From NCBI RefSeq assembly GCF_003853415.1, contig NZ_QTPP01000036.1, positions 16,420 through 80,419 of the forward strand: a DNA stretch of 64,000 nucleotides, given 5' to 3'. The position numbers were made by a program, and so were the translations under genes. Every line of letters starts with the position of its first letter. The stretch's first letter is position 1. Under the pieces are notes generated by a model, which was given only the letters and a program-made list of their open reading frames with translations, ran no database searches and was not told the origin of the DNA. Below, in pieces: positions 27,798-36,823 of this stretch. Origin of the DNA: Burkholderia sp. Bp9142. Lineage in GTDB: Bacteria; Pseudomonadota; Gammaproteobacteria; Burkholderiales; Burkholderiaceae.

Positions 27798-27807
27798 CGG
27801 GACGCGC

Positions 27808-27828
27808 CGGCCGGTGTTGCACCGGCCG
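27808..27828. terminator. Bidirectional hairpin between convergent genes
   Basis: CGGCCGGTG and CACCGGCCG form a 9-bp stem with a TTG loop, 10 bases after the VOC stop and between two convergent genes. It lacks a strong T run on either side. Confidence 0.5.
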
Positions 27829-27881
27829 ACGGGGTGACGCGGGCGGCGCCCTCGGTCGGACGCCGCTCGGCCCTGAAGCCG

Positions 27882-29390
27882 TTACTCGGCGGCGGGCGCC
27901 GTCTTGCGCGGACGGCGGGCGCGGGGGGCCGTCTTGCGGGCCGGTTTCTTCGGCTTGGCGGCGGTCGCCGCGTCACCCGCTGCTTCGCCGGTCGATTCGC
28001 CGGTCGATTCGGCAACCGGTGCGGCCGGTGCCGTTTCGTGCGATGGCTGCGCGACAACCGCCGAAGCACCGTACTCGCCGGCCGTCGGCGCCGCGTGCTG
28101 CGCTGCGACGTGCCGGTCGTCGCCGTACTCCGCGTCGCGATGCGCCGCTTCGGCGTGCTTGCCTTCCGCGTGCTTGCCGCCACCCTGCTTCGCGCCGCCG
28201 TGCACCGCATCGTCCGGCTGCGCCGCCGCGTGGCGGCCAGCCGCCTTCGCACCGGCGCCCTTCTTCGCGCCGGTCTTCTTCGCCGCGCTCTTGCGCGCGC
28301 GCTTGCGGCCGTCCTTCGCGTCACCGTGCGTGTCGGCCGCTTCGGCGGCTTCGGCCGTCGCTGCCGGCACGATCGCCGCTTCGCTCATGACATCGGCAAC
28401 GGTCGTCTCTTCCACGTCGACCTGCATGCCTTCCTGCGCGGCCGCGGCCGCCTGCTGCCCGCGACGCCGCGGCTCGCGCCTGGCCGGCGCAGCCTCCGCA
28501 TGACGCCCGCCATGACCATGGTGCGCGCCGCCCGTATCCCGTGCCGCCGCCACCGGCTCCGCCGCAACCGGCTGGCGCGGCCGCGACACGAACGCGCCCG
28601 ACTTGTCGTCGCGCCCCACTTCGAGCAGGCCGCGCGCCTGCGCTTCGTCGAGCAGGTTGCCGAACGCGCGGAAGCCGTAATACGACTCGTTGAAGTCCGG
28701 CTTGCGGCGCTTGATCGCGCTCTTGAGCACCGACGCCCAGATCTTGCCGACGTCGTCGCGCTCGGACGCGAGCGCGTCGAAGGTCTCGACCGCGAGCGCG
28801 ATCGCCTCGCTGCGGCGCGCTTCCAGCTCCGGCTTGCGCGACGGCTCGTCGGGGCGCTTCGCGCCGCCGTTGCCCGTGCGCTGCTGTTCGCGCTTGGCCA
28901 GCGTGCGCTGCTGCTCGCGCACCAGGTCGTCGTAGAAGATGAATTCGTCGCAGTTCGCGACCAGCAGGTCCGACGTCGACTTCTTCACGCCGACCCCGAT
29001 CACCTTCTTCGCGTTCTCGCGCAGCTTCGACACGAGCGGCGAAAAATCCGAGTCGCCGCTGATGATCACGAACGTATCGACGTGCGACTTCGTGTAGCAG
29101 AGATCGAGCGCGTCCACCACGAGCCGGATGTCGGCCGAGTTCTTGCCCGACTGGCGCACGTGCGGAATCTCGATCAGCTCGAAGCTCGCCTCGTGCATCG
29201 ACGCCTTGAAGCCCTTGTAGCGCTCCCAGTCGCAATACGCCTTCTTCACGACGATGCTGCCCTTCAGCAGCAGCCGCTCCAGCACGGGCGTGATGTCGAA
29301 TTTCTCGTACTTCGCGTCGCGCACGCCGAGCGCGACGTTCTCGAAGTCGCAGAACACGGCCATGCTGACGTTGTCCAGGGGTAATGCCAT
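27882..29390 (-). CDS. NYN domain and OST-HTH/LOTUS domain protein
   Basis: Predicted RNA-processing or RNA-binding protein of 502 residues. The N-terminal NYN (PIN-like) nuclease domain shows acidic residues in CDFENVALG (about 14-22), SADIRLVVDALDL (about 86-98) and ISGDSDFSPLV (about 110-120), so the metal site seems complete. A LOTUS domain follows at about 190-265 (IWASVLKSAIKRRKPDFNE, then SYYGFRAFGNLL). The last 200 residues are low-complexity, rich in Ala, Lys and His with repeated HAE and KKTGAKKG-like units, probably unstructured and nucleic-acid-binding. Start ATG 29390 has a GGAG site. Bacterial LabA/NYN-LOTUS proteins are poorly understood; the target RNA is unknown. Confidence 0.88.
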   Translation of the reverse strand: MALPLDNVSMAVFCDFENVALGVRDAKYEKFDITPVLERLLLKGSIVVKKAYCDWERYKGFKASMHEASFELIEIPHVRQSGKNSADIRLVVDALDLCYTKSHVDTFVIISGDSDFSPLVSKLRENAKKVIGVGVKKSTSDLLVANCDEFIFYDDLVREQQRTLAKREQQRTGNGGAKRPDEPSRKPELEARRSEAIALAVETFDALASERDDVGKIWASVLKSAIKRRKPDFNESYYGFRAFGNLLDEAQARGLLEVGRDDKSGAFVSRPRQPVAAEPVAAARDTGGAHHGHGGRHAEAAPARREPRRRGQQAAAAAQEGMQVDVEETTVADVMSEAAIVPAATAEAAEAADTHGDAKDGRKRARKSAAKKTGAKKGAGAKAAGRHAAAQPDDAVHGGAKQGGGKHAEGKHAEAAHRDAEYGDDRHVAAQHAAPTAGEYGASAVVAQPSHETAPAAPVAESTGESTGEAAGDAATAAKPKKPARKTAPRARRPRKTAPAAE

Positions 29391-29651
29391 GTGTACTCCA
29401 ACCGGTTGGCCGCCGCGTTGTATTGCGTGGCGGCGAAAAATGCATCGCGCACATGATAGCCGGTCGGCGGGTCGATCCCGCAATCCATGCGCGCGGCGGC
29501 GTGCCGACGGGGCCCGGCACGGCCGCGCCGGCACGCCTCGGACGGTACAGCCCCAATTGCCCGCGCGCCGCCGGCCCAAATCGACATACACTTGAGTATC
29601 GGTCGTCCGTCCCTATCTGGAAGGATGACGCATCGAGCAAGGAGCGGTTTC

Positions 29652-30281
29652 ATGACGACGAAGGTATTGCTGATTGGCGCGACCGGCCGCACGGGCCGGG
29701 CCTGCGCGGATCTGCTGCTCGAGCAGCCGGAATTCGAGGTGACTGCGCTGGTACGCCGGCACGGCTATGCGCTGCCGGGCGCGAAGGTCGTCGAGGCCGA
29801 TCTGACGGGCGATTTCTCGCACGCGTTCCAGGGCATCACGCACGTGATCTACGCGGCCGGCTCGGCGGAATCGGAAGGCCCCGCCGAAGAGGAGCAGATC
29901 GACCGCGACGCGGTCGCGCGCGCGGCCGAGCATGCGCTCGCCTACAACGTGCAGAAGCTGGTCGTGATCAGTTCGCTGACCGCGTACTGGCCGGAGCGCA
30001 GCGGCGACGCGCTGCGCCACTACTCGCAGATGAAGCGCGAAGGCGACGAGCACGTGATCGCGTCGGGCATCGACTACGTGATCCTGCGCCCCGGCCCGCT
30101 CGCGGACGGCCCGGGCGTCGGCAAGATCGCGCTGACCGAGGCGCCGCTCGACGCGGCGCCGCCGGTGTCGCGCCAGGATGTCGCATGGGCCGCGATCGAG
30201 GCGATCAAGCTGGGCATCTCGCGCAAGGTCGTCGGCTTCGTCGGCGGCAGCGTGCCGATCGAACAGGCATTGCGCGCGTAA
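29652..30281 (+). CDS. NAD(P)-binding atypical SDR (NmrA/YwnB-like)
   Basis: Single-domain Rossmann protein of 209 residues. The N-terminal GATGRTG motif (residues 9-15) binds NAD(P). It has the DLTGDF acidic turn, VIYAAGSAE and YSQMKREGDEHV, where the Tyr/Lys pair of atypical SDRs is seen. It resembles flavin-reductase-like or nucleoside-diphosphate-sugar-epimerase-like family members. ATG 29652 has an AAGGAG site seven bases upstream. It is divergent from the NYN gene. The substrate is not predictable. Confidence 0.88.
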   Translation: MTTKVLLIGATGRTGRACADLLLEQPEFEVTALVRRHGYALPGAKVVEADLTGDFSHAFQGITHVIYAAGSAESEGPAEEEQIDRDAVARAAEHALAYNVQKLVVISSLTAYWPERSGDALRHYSQMKREGDEHVIASGIDYVILRPGPLADGPGVGKIALTEAPLDAAPPVSRQDVAWAAIEAIKLGISRKVVGFVGGSVPIEQALRA

Positions 30282-30325
30282 TGCATGCCCGCGCCGCCGC
30301 CGGGCGGCGCGTTGCGTCCGTGCCC

Positions 30326-30346
30326 GCGGCCCGCGATGCGGGCCGC
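30326..30346. terminator. Bidirectional hairpin terminator
   Basis: GCGGCCCGC and GCGGGCCGC form a 9-bp stem around GAT, followed by CTTTG... on the plus side, where GCTTTG gives a short T run. It sits between the convergent SDR and peroxiredoxin genes and could serve both. Confidence 0.6.
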
Positions 30347-30372
30347 TTTGCAGCAGGCTTGCTGCCCGCGGC

Positions 30373-30924
30373 TTACTGCTTCGGATGCGCGTCGGCCCAC
30401 GCCTTCACCGCGCCGAGGGTGTTCTCGACGTGCTTGTCGGGCGACAGGCTCGTGTACTCGTACAGCACCTTCCCTTCCGGCGAAATCACATAGGACACGC
30501 GGTTCGCGCGATCGAGCGCGGGCAGCTTCGCGTCGTATTCGCGGATGATCTTCGCGTCCGGATCGGCCGCGACCGGGAACTTGCTGCGGCACTCGCTCAC
30601 CGAGAACCGGGTCAGCGTGTCGATGTTGTCGGCGGATACGCCGATCACCGTCGCACCGTAAGCCTTGTAACGATCGACCGCATCCGCGAACGCATGCGCC
30701 TCGATGGTGCAACCCTTCGTGAACGCGGCCGGGTAGAAGTACAGCACGACCGGCCCGCGCTTCAGCGCATCGGCGAGCGAGTACGTGTAAGTCTTGCCGC
30801 CCAGCGACGCCTGCGTCGTAAAGCCGGGCGCCGTGTCGCCCGGCTTCAGTTCCGCCTGCGCGACCCGCGCATGACTGGGCACCAGCAGCGCCGCCGCGGC
30901 GCCCGCCAACAGTTTTCGCTTCAT
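30373..30924 (-). CDS. Secreted peroxiredoxin (AhpC/TSA, BCP-like)
   Basis: Thiol peroxidase of 183 residues with a signal peptide (MKRKLLAGAAAALLVPSHARVAQA), so it acts in the periplasm. The redox motif is FYPAAFTKGCTIEAHAF, with the peroxidatic Cys in TKGCT and the resolving position occupied by E rather than Cys (BCP has TxGCTxEA). A second cysteine lies in VSECRSKFP. It would reduce H2O2 or organic peroxides using an external thiol. The ATG at 30924 was chosen over one four codons upstream because it gives the standard signal peptide. It stands apart from its neighbours. Confidence 0.9.
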   Translation of the reverse strand: MKRKLLAGAAAALLVPSHARVAQAELKPGDTAPGFTTQASLGGKTYTYSLADALKRGPVVLYFYPAAFTKGCTIEAHAFADAVDRYKAYGATVIGVSADNIDTLTRFSVSECRSKFPVAADPDAKIIREYDAKLPALDRANRVSYVISPEGKVLYEYTSLSPDKHVENTLGAVKAWADAHPKQ

Positions 30925-31110
30925 CTGCGTCCTCATTTCTTATAAAGTCAGCCTCGATGTAGGCCACACCGGCGTTCGCCTGTCGAACACCGGTGTGCAC
31001 AACCCGGTCGAGCGGCAGCGCCAGCCGCCGCCGGCCGGTTAAAGATTCCGCGCCGCCTGCCGTTATTCCTTCCGGACAACCGGTTCCAGCCCTTCACGTC
31101 AGCGAGACAC

Positions 31111-32943
31111 ATGGAAGCCAACAGGAAACAGACGCCACGCAAGGGCTCCTGGCGCAATGCCTTGCATACGCTGCGCCGCTTCGCCTGGTCGGGCGGCGCG
31201 CTGATGCCTGCGCGCGCCGGCACGCCGCGACGCGACGACACCGTGCGCAACTGGCTGGAACAGACGGTCGGCACGGTGGATTTCCTCGCCCATGTCGACC
31301 GCGAGCTGCGCTTTCTGTACGTATCCGACGCGAGCCTGCGCTTCATCGGTTATCACCGCGACTACCTGCACACGCTGACGCTGCGCGACCTGATCGCGGA
31401 ACAGGATACCGCGGCGCTCGAAGGCCTGCTTGCGCGCGCCGCGCGTTCCGGCCAGGTCGAGAAGGCGACGATGTGCATCGTGAAGTCGCTCACCTACCCG
31501 CTCGACGTCGAGATCCGCGCGTTCAAGAGCCGCCACCACGGCGTCGACGGCTTCGCGATCGCGGCGTTCGACGTGTCGGCCTGGCGCGCGCTCGAAGCCC
31601 GCCTGACGTACGAGATGCATCACGACCCGATGACGGGGCTCGACAACCTGTCCGCGCTCGTGCCCGCGCTGATGCGCGCGCAGGAGGCCGCCGACGAGAG
31701 CGGCACGTGCGCGGCGCTGCTGCTGCTCGACCTCGACGACTACCAGCGCATCAATCGCGCACTCGGCTACGACGCCGGCGACACGCTGCTGCGCGACACC
31801 GCGCAGCGGCTGCAGGCGCTCGTCGCGCCCGGCGAGCAACTCGCGCGCGTCGCGAGCGACAAGTTCGCGATCGTGTTCACCGCACCGGACCGCACGCGCG
31901 CAAGCGACGCCGCGGACGCGCTCGCGCGCCGGCTGCAGGCCGCGGTGCGCGAACCCTACGCGTACCAGGGGCAGACCGTGCACCTGTCCGCGAGCATCGG
32001 CATCGCGCTGTACCCGGATGAACGCGCGGCGCCCCATCGCGCGCAGCACCACAGCCCGCTGCTGCGCCGCGCCGACCATGCGCTCGCGCAGGCAAAGGCG
32101 TCGGGCGGCAATGCGCTCGCGTTTCACGAGCCGGTCGGCGACCCGGCCGACGCGGAACGGCTCAAGCTCGAGGCCGACCTGTACGACGGCGTGCGCAACG
32201 GCGAGTTTTCGCTCCATTTCCAGCCGATCACGCGCAGCCAGTCCGGCGCGGTGGACGGCGTCGAGGCGCTGATCCGCTGGCGTCATCCGGTGCACGGCCT
32301 CGTGCCGCCGGCGACCTTCATTCCGCTCGCCGAATCGATCGGCCTGATCAACTATCTCGGCAACTGGGTGCTCAAGGCCGCGTGCATGCAGCTCGTCGCC
32401 TGGGATCGCCAGGGGCTCGCGCTGCAGTATGTGGCGGTCAACGTGTCGCCGCAGCAGTTCCGCGACCCGCGCTTCACGCAGAGCGTGCGCGAGGCGATCG
32501 CGCTGACGGGCATCGACCCGCGCCGCATCGTGCTGGAAATCACCGAGAGCCTGCTGATGCACGATCCCGTGCAGGCGAAGGTGCTGCTCGAGGAGCTGAC
32601 CGAGCTCGGCATCCGCTTCGCGATCGACGATTTCGGTACCGGCTATTCGAGCCTCGCGTACCTGCAGCGCTTCCCGCTCGCGAAGCTGAAGATCGACCGC
32701 AGCTTCGTCGAGAACCTGCTGACGTCGCGCAACGATCGCGCGATCGTGTCGGCGGTGGTCGGCCTCGCGCAGACGCTCGAGCTCGAGCTCGTCGCGGAAG
32801 GCGTCGAGACCGAGGCGCAGCGCGAGCTGCTGACCGAGATGGGCTGCAACCATATCCAGGGCTGGCTCGTCTGCCAGGCGCTGCCGTCCGAGGAGCTCGC
32901 GCGGCGCTTCGAGGCACGGCAACTGCGCCTGCACGCCGCCTGA
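31111..32943 (+). CDS. PAS-GGDEF-EAL protein, degenerate GGDEF, probable c-di-GMP phosphodiesterase
   Basis: Signalling protein of 610 residues without obvious membrane helices. A PAS domain at about residues 48-160 (TVDFLAHVDRELRFLYVSD) is followed by GGDEF at about 165-330 and EAL at about 350-600. The GGDEF signature is ASDKF (248-252), so cyclase activity should be lost; it may bind GTP as a regulator. The EAL catalytic set looks intact: E385-A-L, ITESLLM, DDFGTGYSSL and EGVET. It therefore most likely hydrolyses cyclic di-GMP under PAS control. It lies 25 bases upstream of an HDOD gene and is probably co-transcribed with it. Confidence 0.92.
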   Translation: MEANRKQTPRKGSWRNALHTLRRFAWSGGALMPARAGTPRRDDTVRNWLEQTVGTVDFLAHVDRELRFLYVSDASLRFIGYHRDYLHTLTLRDLIAEQDTAALEGLLARAARSGQVEKATMCIVKSLTYPLDVEIRAFKSRHHGVDGFAIAAFDVSAWRALEARLTYEMHHDPMTGLDNLSALVPALMRAQEAADESGTCAALLLLDLDDYQRINRALGYDAGDTLLRDTAQRLQALVAPGEQLARVASDKFAIVFTAPDRTRASDAADALARRLQAAVREPYAYQGQTVHLSASIGIALYPDERAAPHRAQHHSPLLRRADHALAQAKASGGNALAFHEPVGDPADAERLKLEADLYDGVRNGEFSLHFQPITRSQSGAVDGVEALIRWRHPVHGLVPPATFIPLAESIGLINYLGNWVLKAACMQLVAWDRQGLALQYVAVNVSPQQFRDPRFTQSVREAIALTGIDPRRIVLEITESLLMHDPVQAKVLLEELTELGIRFAIDDFGTGYSSLAYLQRFPLAKLKIDRSFVENLLTSRNDRAIVSAVVGLAQTLELELVAEGVETEAQRELLTEMGCNHIQGWLVCQALPSEELARRFEARQLRLHAA

Positions 32944-32968
32944 CGCGCGGCGAACCGGACAAATCCGT

Positions 32969-34480
32969 ATGTCAATCACCGAACACCTGTCCCGCTCGGC
33001 GCTGCTCGACAAACTGTGGGCCCGGATGAACGAACGGGGCGACTTCCCGCTGCTGTCGGAATCGCTGCGCGCGACAATGGCCGCGATGAAGAACGACGAC
33101 CTCGACTTCACCGCGCTCGTGCGCGTCGTGCTGTCGGACTTCGCGCTCACGCAGAAGGTGCTGCGGCTCGCGAATTCCGCAATGTACATGGCATTCGGCG
33201 GCAACATCACGACCGTCACGCGAGCACTGATGGTGCTCGGCATGGACACGGTCGGCCATCTCGTCGTCGGGCTGAAGCTCGTCGACCACTTCCATCACAG
33301 CACGCCGCGCCGCATCGACGCGAAACTCGAGCTGAACCGCGCGCTGCTGTCCGGCTGCGTCGCCCGCAAGCTGACCGAGCATGCGGAGCTGCGCGGCGGC
33401 GAGGAAGCCGTCGTCTGCACGCTGATGCGCCAGGTCGGCAAGCTGCTGGTGGTCTGCTATCTCGACAGCGAATGGGACCGGATCCGCCGCCGCGCCGCCG
33501 AGCTGAACGGCGACGAAGCGGCCGCGTGCATCGACGTGCTGGGCGTCGGCTTCGACGAGATCGGCCTCGAGGCCGCCGCGAGCTGGCGGCTGCCCGACGT
33601 GATCCGCGCCGGGATGGCCGACGGCGACGGTCGCGCCGCGCACGCCGACAGGCTCGACGAGGATGACGATGACGACGACCGCCGCCGCGCCCCCGATGCA
33701 TCGGCCGACGACAGCCCCGACCGCGTGCACTGGCTGCGCGCGGTGAGCCGCTGCTCGACCGACTTCGCCAGTGCGCTCACGATGCCCGCGAGCCCGCAGC
33801 GCGACGCGCGCATCGCGGCACTTGCGCAGCACTACGGCACGGCGCTGGAGATCGATTCCGACGCGCTCGTCGAGATCGCCGACCGCCTCGCGCGCGAGGA
33901 AGCGAGCGACACGGTGATGCGCGAGATCGTCGAGCTGCGCGCGAACGCCGATGCGATCGCACGGGCGCAGGCCGAGCCCGAGGCGTGCCTCGAAGCCGGC
34001 CTCGCGGACCTGCGCGCGCTGCCGTCCGAGCACGTGCTGACGCCGGTGCTCGCGCTCGCGTCGGAAAGCCTGCTCGCGGGCCTCGCGTTCACGCGCACCG
34101 TGATGTTCGTGCGACGAGACGACGGCAGGTTCGCCGCGCGTCTCGGCTTCGGCCCGGGCGTCGATGCGGCGCTCGACCGGCTGTGCTTCGACGAGCGCTT
34201 CGAGCCGGATGTCTTCCACCTCGCGATCACGAACTCGGTCGGCATCTTCATCGAGCAGGCGCAGGAGCCGAAGATGGTGAAGCGCCTGCCCGCGTGGTAC
34301 CTCGATGCGCTGGAAGATACGCGCGCATTCGTGCTGCTGCCCGTGCGCGTCGGCACGAAGACCGTCGCGCTTCTGTACGGCGACTGGGCCGGCGCGCAGC
34401 CCGCGCGCAAGATCACGCAGCAGGAGATGAGCGTGCTCAACGAGCTCGCGCGCGAACTGGGGCGGTTCTTCCCCGCGTGA
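32969..34480 (+). CDS. HDOD domain protein with GAF-like C-terminus
   Basis: A 503-residue signalling protein. The N-terminal HDOD domain (about residues 20-215; VLRLANSAMYMAFGG, RALMVLGMDTVGHLVV, TLMRQVGKLL) is related to HD-type hydrolases but usually lacks metal-binding residues and acts as a protein scaffold in c-di-GMP or stress circuits. An acidic low-complexity linker (DEDDDDDD near residue 229) leads to a region resembling GAF sensor domains (about 340-500; AFVLLPVRVGTKTVALLYGDW). Its position directly after the PAS-GGDEF-EAL gene suggests a shared pathway. The partner and output are unknown. Confidence 0.88.
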   Translation: MSITEHLSRSALLDKLWARMNERGDFPLLSESLRATMAAMKNDDLDFTALVRVVLSDFALTQKVLRLANSAMYMAFGGNITTVTRALMVLGMDTVGHLVVGLKLVDHFHHSTPRRIDAKLELNRALLSGCVARKLTEHAELRGGEEAVVCTLMRQVGKLLVVCYLDSEWDRIRRRAAELNGDEAAACIDVLGVGFDEIGLEAAASWRLPDVIRAGMADGDGRAAHADRLDEDDDDDDRRRAPDASADDSPDRVHWLRAVSRCSTDFASALTMPASPQRDARIAALAQHYGTALEIDSDALVEIADRLAREEASDTVMREIVELRANADAIARAQAEPEACLEAGLADLRALPSEHVLTPVLALASESLLAGLAFTRTVMFVRRDDGRFAARLGFGPGVDAALDRLCFDERFEPDVFHLAITNSVGIFIEQAQEPKMVKRLPAWYLDALEDTRAFVLLPVRVGTKTVALLYGDWAGAQPARKITQQEMSVLNELARELGRFFPA

Positions 34481-34548
34481 CGCAAGCGGCACGCGACCGG
34501 CGGCCGCCCCGCCGGCACGTGTGCGACACGCGGTGCCCCAAACGCAAA

Positions 34549-34568
34549 CCGGCCGCGAAAGCGGCCGG
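34549..34568 (-). terminator. Hairpin terminator of the amino-acid binding protein gene
   Basis: CCGGCCGC and GCGGCCGG flank a GAAA (TTTC on minus) loop. On the minus strand it is followed by TTTGCGTTT. It lies 26 bases after the stop of the binding protein and also behind the convergent HDOD gene. Confidence 0.65.
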
Positions 34569-34594
34569 CTGCATCGTGCGACGGATCGAAACGC

Positions 34595-35389
34595 TTACTT
34601 GAGCGTGACCGGCACGCTGAAGTACTTCTTCGCGAGGTTGTCGATCGTGCCGTCGGCCTTCAGCTCCTTCAGCGCCTGATCGAGCGCCGTCTTCAGCGCC
34701 GCGTCGTTCTTGCGCAGGCCGAAGCCGACGCCCGAGCCGAGGATCTCGGCATCGCTGACCGTGCCGCCGGCGAAGCCGAAGCCCTGGCCTTGCGGCTTCG
34801 ACAGGAAGCCCTTCGAGCCCGCTTCCGAATCCTGGAACGTCGCGTCGAGACGGCCCGACTTCAGGTCGGCGTAGGCCAGGTCCTGCGTCTGGTACGGCAC
34901 GACTTCGACGCCGGCCGGCGCCCACTTCTTCTTCGCGTACGCTTCCTGGATCGTGCCCTGCAGCACGCCGACGCGCTTGCCCTTCAGTGCCTGCTGGGTC
35001 GGCATCAGGCCGCTGCCCTGCTTCGCGATCAGCTGGTTCGGGATCGTGTAGATCGGATCGGTGAACGCGATCGCGTGCTTGCGCTGGTCGGTGATCGTCA
35101 TGTCCGAGTTGATCGCGTCGAACTTGCGCGCCTGCAGTGCGGGGATCAGGCCGTCGAAGTCGTTCTCGACCCACACGCACTTCGTCTTCAGCTTCGCGCA
35201 CACCGCGTTGCCGATGTCGATGTCGAAGCCGGTCAGCTTGCCGTCGGGCGTCTTGTATTCGAACGGCGCGTACGAGGCCTCGACGCCGAACCGGATCTCC
35301 TTCAGATCCGCAGCCATCGCGCTGCCTGCCGCCACGGCCGATGCCGCCACTACCGCGTGCGCGGCCACTTTACGCCAATCCAACTTCAT
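34595..35389 (-). CDS. Periplasmic amino-acid ABC transporter substrate-binding protein (HisJ/ArgT type)
   Basis: Solute-binding protein of 264 residues in family 3 (lysine/arginine/ornithine/histidine type). A signal peptide (MKLDWRKVAAHAVVAASAVA) is followed by IRFGVEASYAPFEYKTPDGKL and GFDIDIGNAVCAKLK, the polar amino-acid pocket region, and a second lobe with KKWAPAGVEVVPY. The ATG at 35389 has a GAGGAG site. It lies 357 bases downstream of astE in the same direction, while the permease and ATPase genes are about 10 kb away on the other side of the ast operon. I infer it is the arginine/ornithine receptor of that transporter, the equivalent of AotJ. Confidence 0.88.
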   Translation of the reverse strand: MKLDWRKVAAHAVVAASAVAAGSAMAADLKEIRFGVEASYAPFEYKTPDGKLTGFDIDIGNAVCAKLKTKCVWVENDFDGLIPALQARKFDAINSDMTITDQRKHAIAFTDPIYTIPNQLIAKQGSGLMPTQQALKGKRVGVLQGTIQEAYAKKKWAPAGVEVVPYQTQDLAYADLKSGRLDATFQDSEAGSKGFLSKPQGQGFGFAGGTVSDAEILGSGVGFGLRKNDAALKTALDQALKELKADGTIDNLAKKYFSVPVTLK

Positions 35390-35746
35390 CAGGTGTTCTC
35401 CTCGATACTCGAATGTTCCGGAACTACGGGCGCATGCATCATTGCAGGGTCGGATGACAACGACAATCCCGATGCCGCGCCTTGATGCGGCGCAACAGCC
35501 GCAAGGCCGCGATTGTACCAATCCGCGCGGCCCGATACGCCAAAGCAGCCGCCGGCGCGCGATGCTGCGCTGCGTGCGCCGGCGACGACCGGGCGGCCCA
35601 TCGAAACTGCAAGACGATGTCGCAAATACGCAAGCGCGACGCGCGGGCCGTCTGCGCGGCGTGTGCGGGCGTCATCGTAAATCGGGGATGCCGCGCGGCG
35701 ACGCGCGGGCCGCGGATCACCGCAGCCGCGCGCAACCGGTCACGGG
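35390..35746. other. Intergenic region between astE and the binding-protein gene
   Basis: It contains the binding-protein ribosome site GAGGAG and presumably its promoter. No coding frame or RNA is supported. I see no strong terminator for the ast operon in it. Confidence 0.4.
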
Positions 35747-36823
35747 TCAGACGAGTGCGGCGAGCGTGTCGCGCGTCGTGTCGACGACGAGCAGGCCCGC
35801 GCGCAAACCCGGCTTCACCGTCGGATTCGGGAACACGATGCGCTCCTCGTCGTGCTTCACCGTGTAGCGGTAGTCGCCGTCCTGCGCGAGCACGGTGCCT
35901 CGCGCGAACGCGGTGAAGTTCGCGACGTCGGCCGCGACGAACAGCTCGAGCGCGTCGCTCTGCTTCGTGATCTGGTCGATCACGGTGAACACGCGCGGCA
36001 ACGGCGGATGGCCGCCCCGAGCGTCGACATCGCGAGGGGCGCCCGACACGAGCCTGCGCACCCCACGGTCGGCCGGCGCGAAGCGCGACAGGTCGTTCTG
36101 GCCGAACGGCCGCACCTTGCCGAGCTCCAGCGTGCATGCGAGCGCACCGCACTGCTCGGCCGTGAAGTGCGAATACGTGTTGCCCTTCGCGGTATGCAGC
36201 AGCACGGCGGCGATGCGCGCGTCGCCGAGCCATTCGATCATCGCGCGGGTCGGCGGCGTGCCCGTGTGCGGCAGCAGCGCGAACTGCTCGAACACCGAGG
36301 CGCGGATCGCCGTATGCATGTCGACGTGCCAGCGCGAACCGCCCGCCGGCGCGGCCGCGAAGAACGCGGCGGCGGCCGCTTCGAGCTGCTTCGCGCGCGG
36401 CGCTTCGCGGCTCGCCGGCACTTGCGCGTGACGACCGCTGAACAGGCGGTTCAGGTCGTCGTCGAGATAGCGTTCGCCCGCGCGCATCGCCGGCACGTTG
36501 CCGAGCACGACGAGCAGCCGGCACGCGAGCGGCAGCGTGCCCGCTGCGAGATCATGCACGAGCATCGACAGCAGCTCGATCGGCGCGGTCTCGTCGCCAT
36601 GCACGCCGGCCGACACGAGCACGCTCGCGCGCGCCGAAGCATCGGCATGGTCGCCAGCCGCCGGCTCGAGCGCGAGCAGCCCGTCGCCGAGCCATTGCCA
36701 GCGCACCGCACCGTCCGCGCACGCGCCGTCCTTCACGTCCGGCGCGTCACCCGCGAGCGTGAACGCGAGGAAGTCGTCGAGCAGCGCGGCGGCCGACATG
36801 CGGGACTCAGCGCTGGAAATCAT
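35747..36823 (-). CDS. astE: Succinylglutamate desuccinylase AstE
   Basis: Last enzyme of the arginine succinyltransferase (AST) pathway: it hydrolyses N2-succinylglutamate to glutamate and succinate. It is a zinc carboxypeptidase-like protein of 358 residues. Zinc ligands are visible in SAGVHGDETAPIE (His and Glu) and in WHVDMHTAI (His). ERYLDDDLNRLFSG is another conserved family stretch. The start is uncertain: the ATG at 36823 overlaps the astB stop by 17 bases, and the ATG at 36799 begins MSAAALLDDF just after it; neither has a strong ribosome site. It is the promoter-distal gene of the operon. Confidence 0.93.
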   Translation of the reverse strand: MISSAESRMSAAALLDDFLAFTLAGDAPDVKDGACADGAVRWQWLGDGLLALEPAAGDHADASARASVLVSAGVHGDETAPIELLSMLVHDLAAGTLPLACRLLVVLGNVPAMRAGERYLDDDLNRLFSGRHAQVPASREAPRAKQLEAAAAAFFAAAPAGGSRWHVDMHTAIRASVFEQFALLPHTGTPPTRAMIEWLGDARIAAVLLHTAKGNTYSHFTAEQCGALACTLELGKVRPFGQNDLSRFAPADRGVRRLVSGAPRDVDARGGHPPLPRVFTVIDQITKQSDALELFVAADVANFTAFARGTVLAQDGDYRYTVKHDEERIVFPNPTVKPGLRAGLLVVDTTRDTLAALV

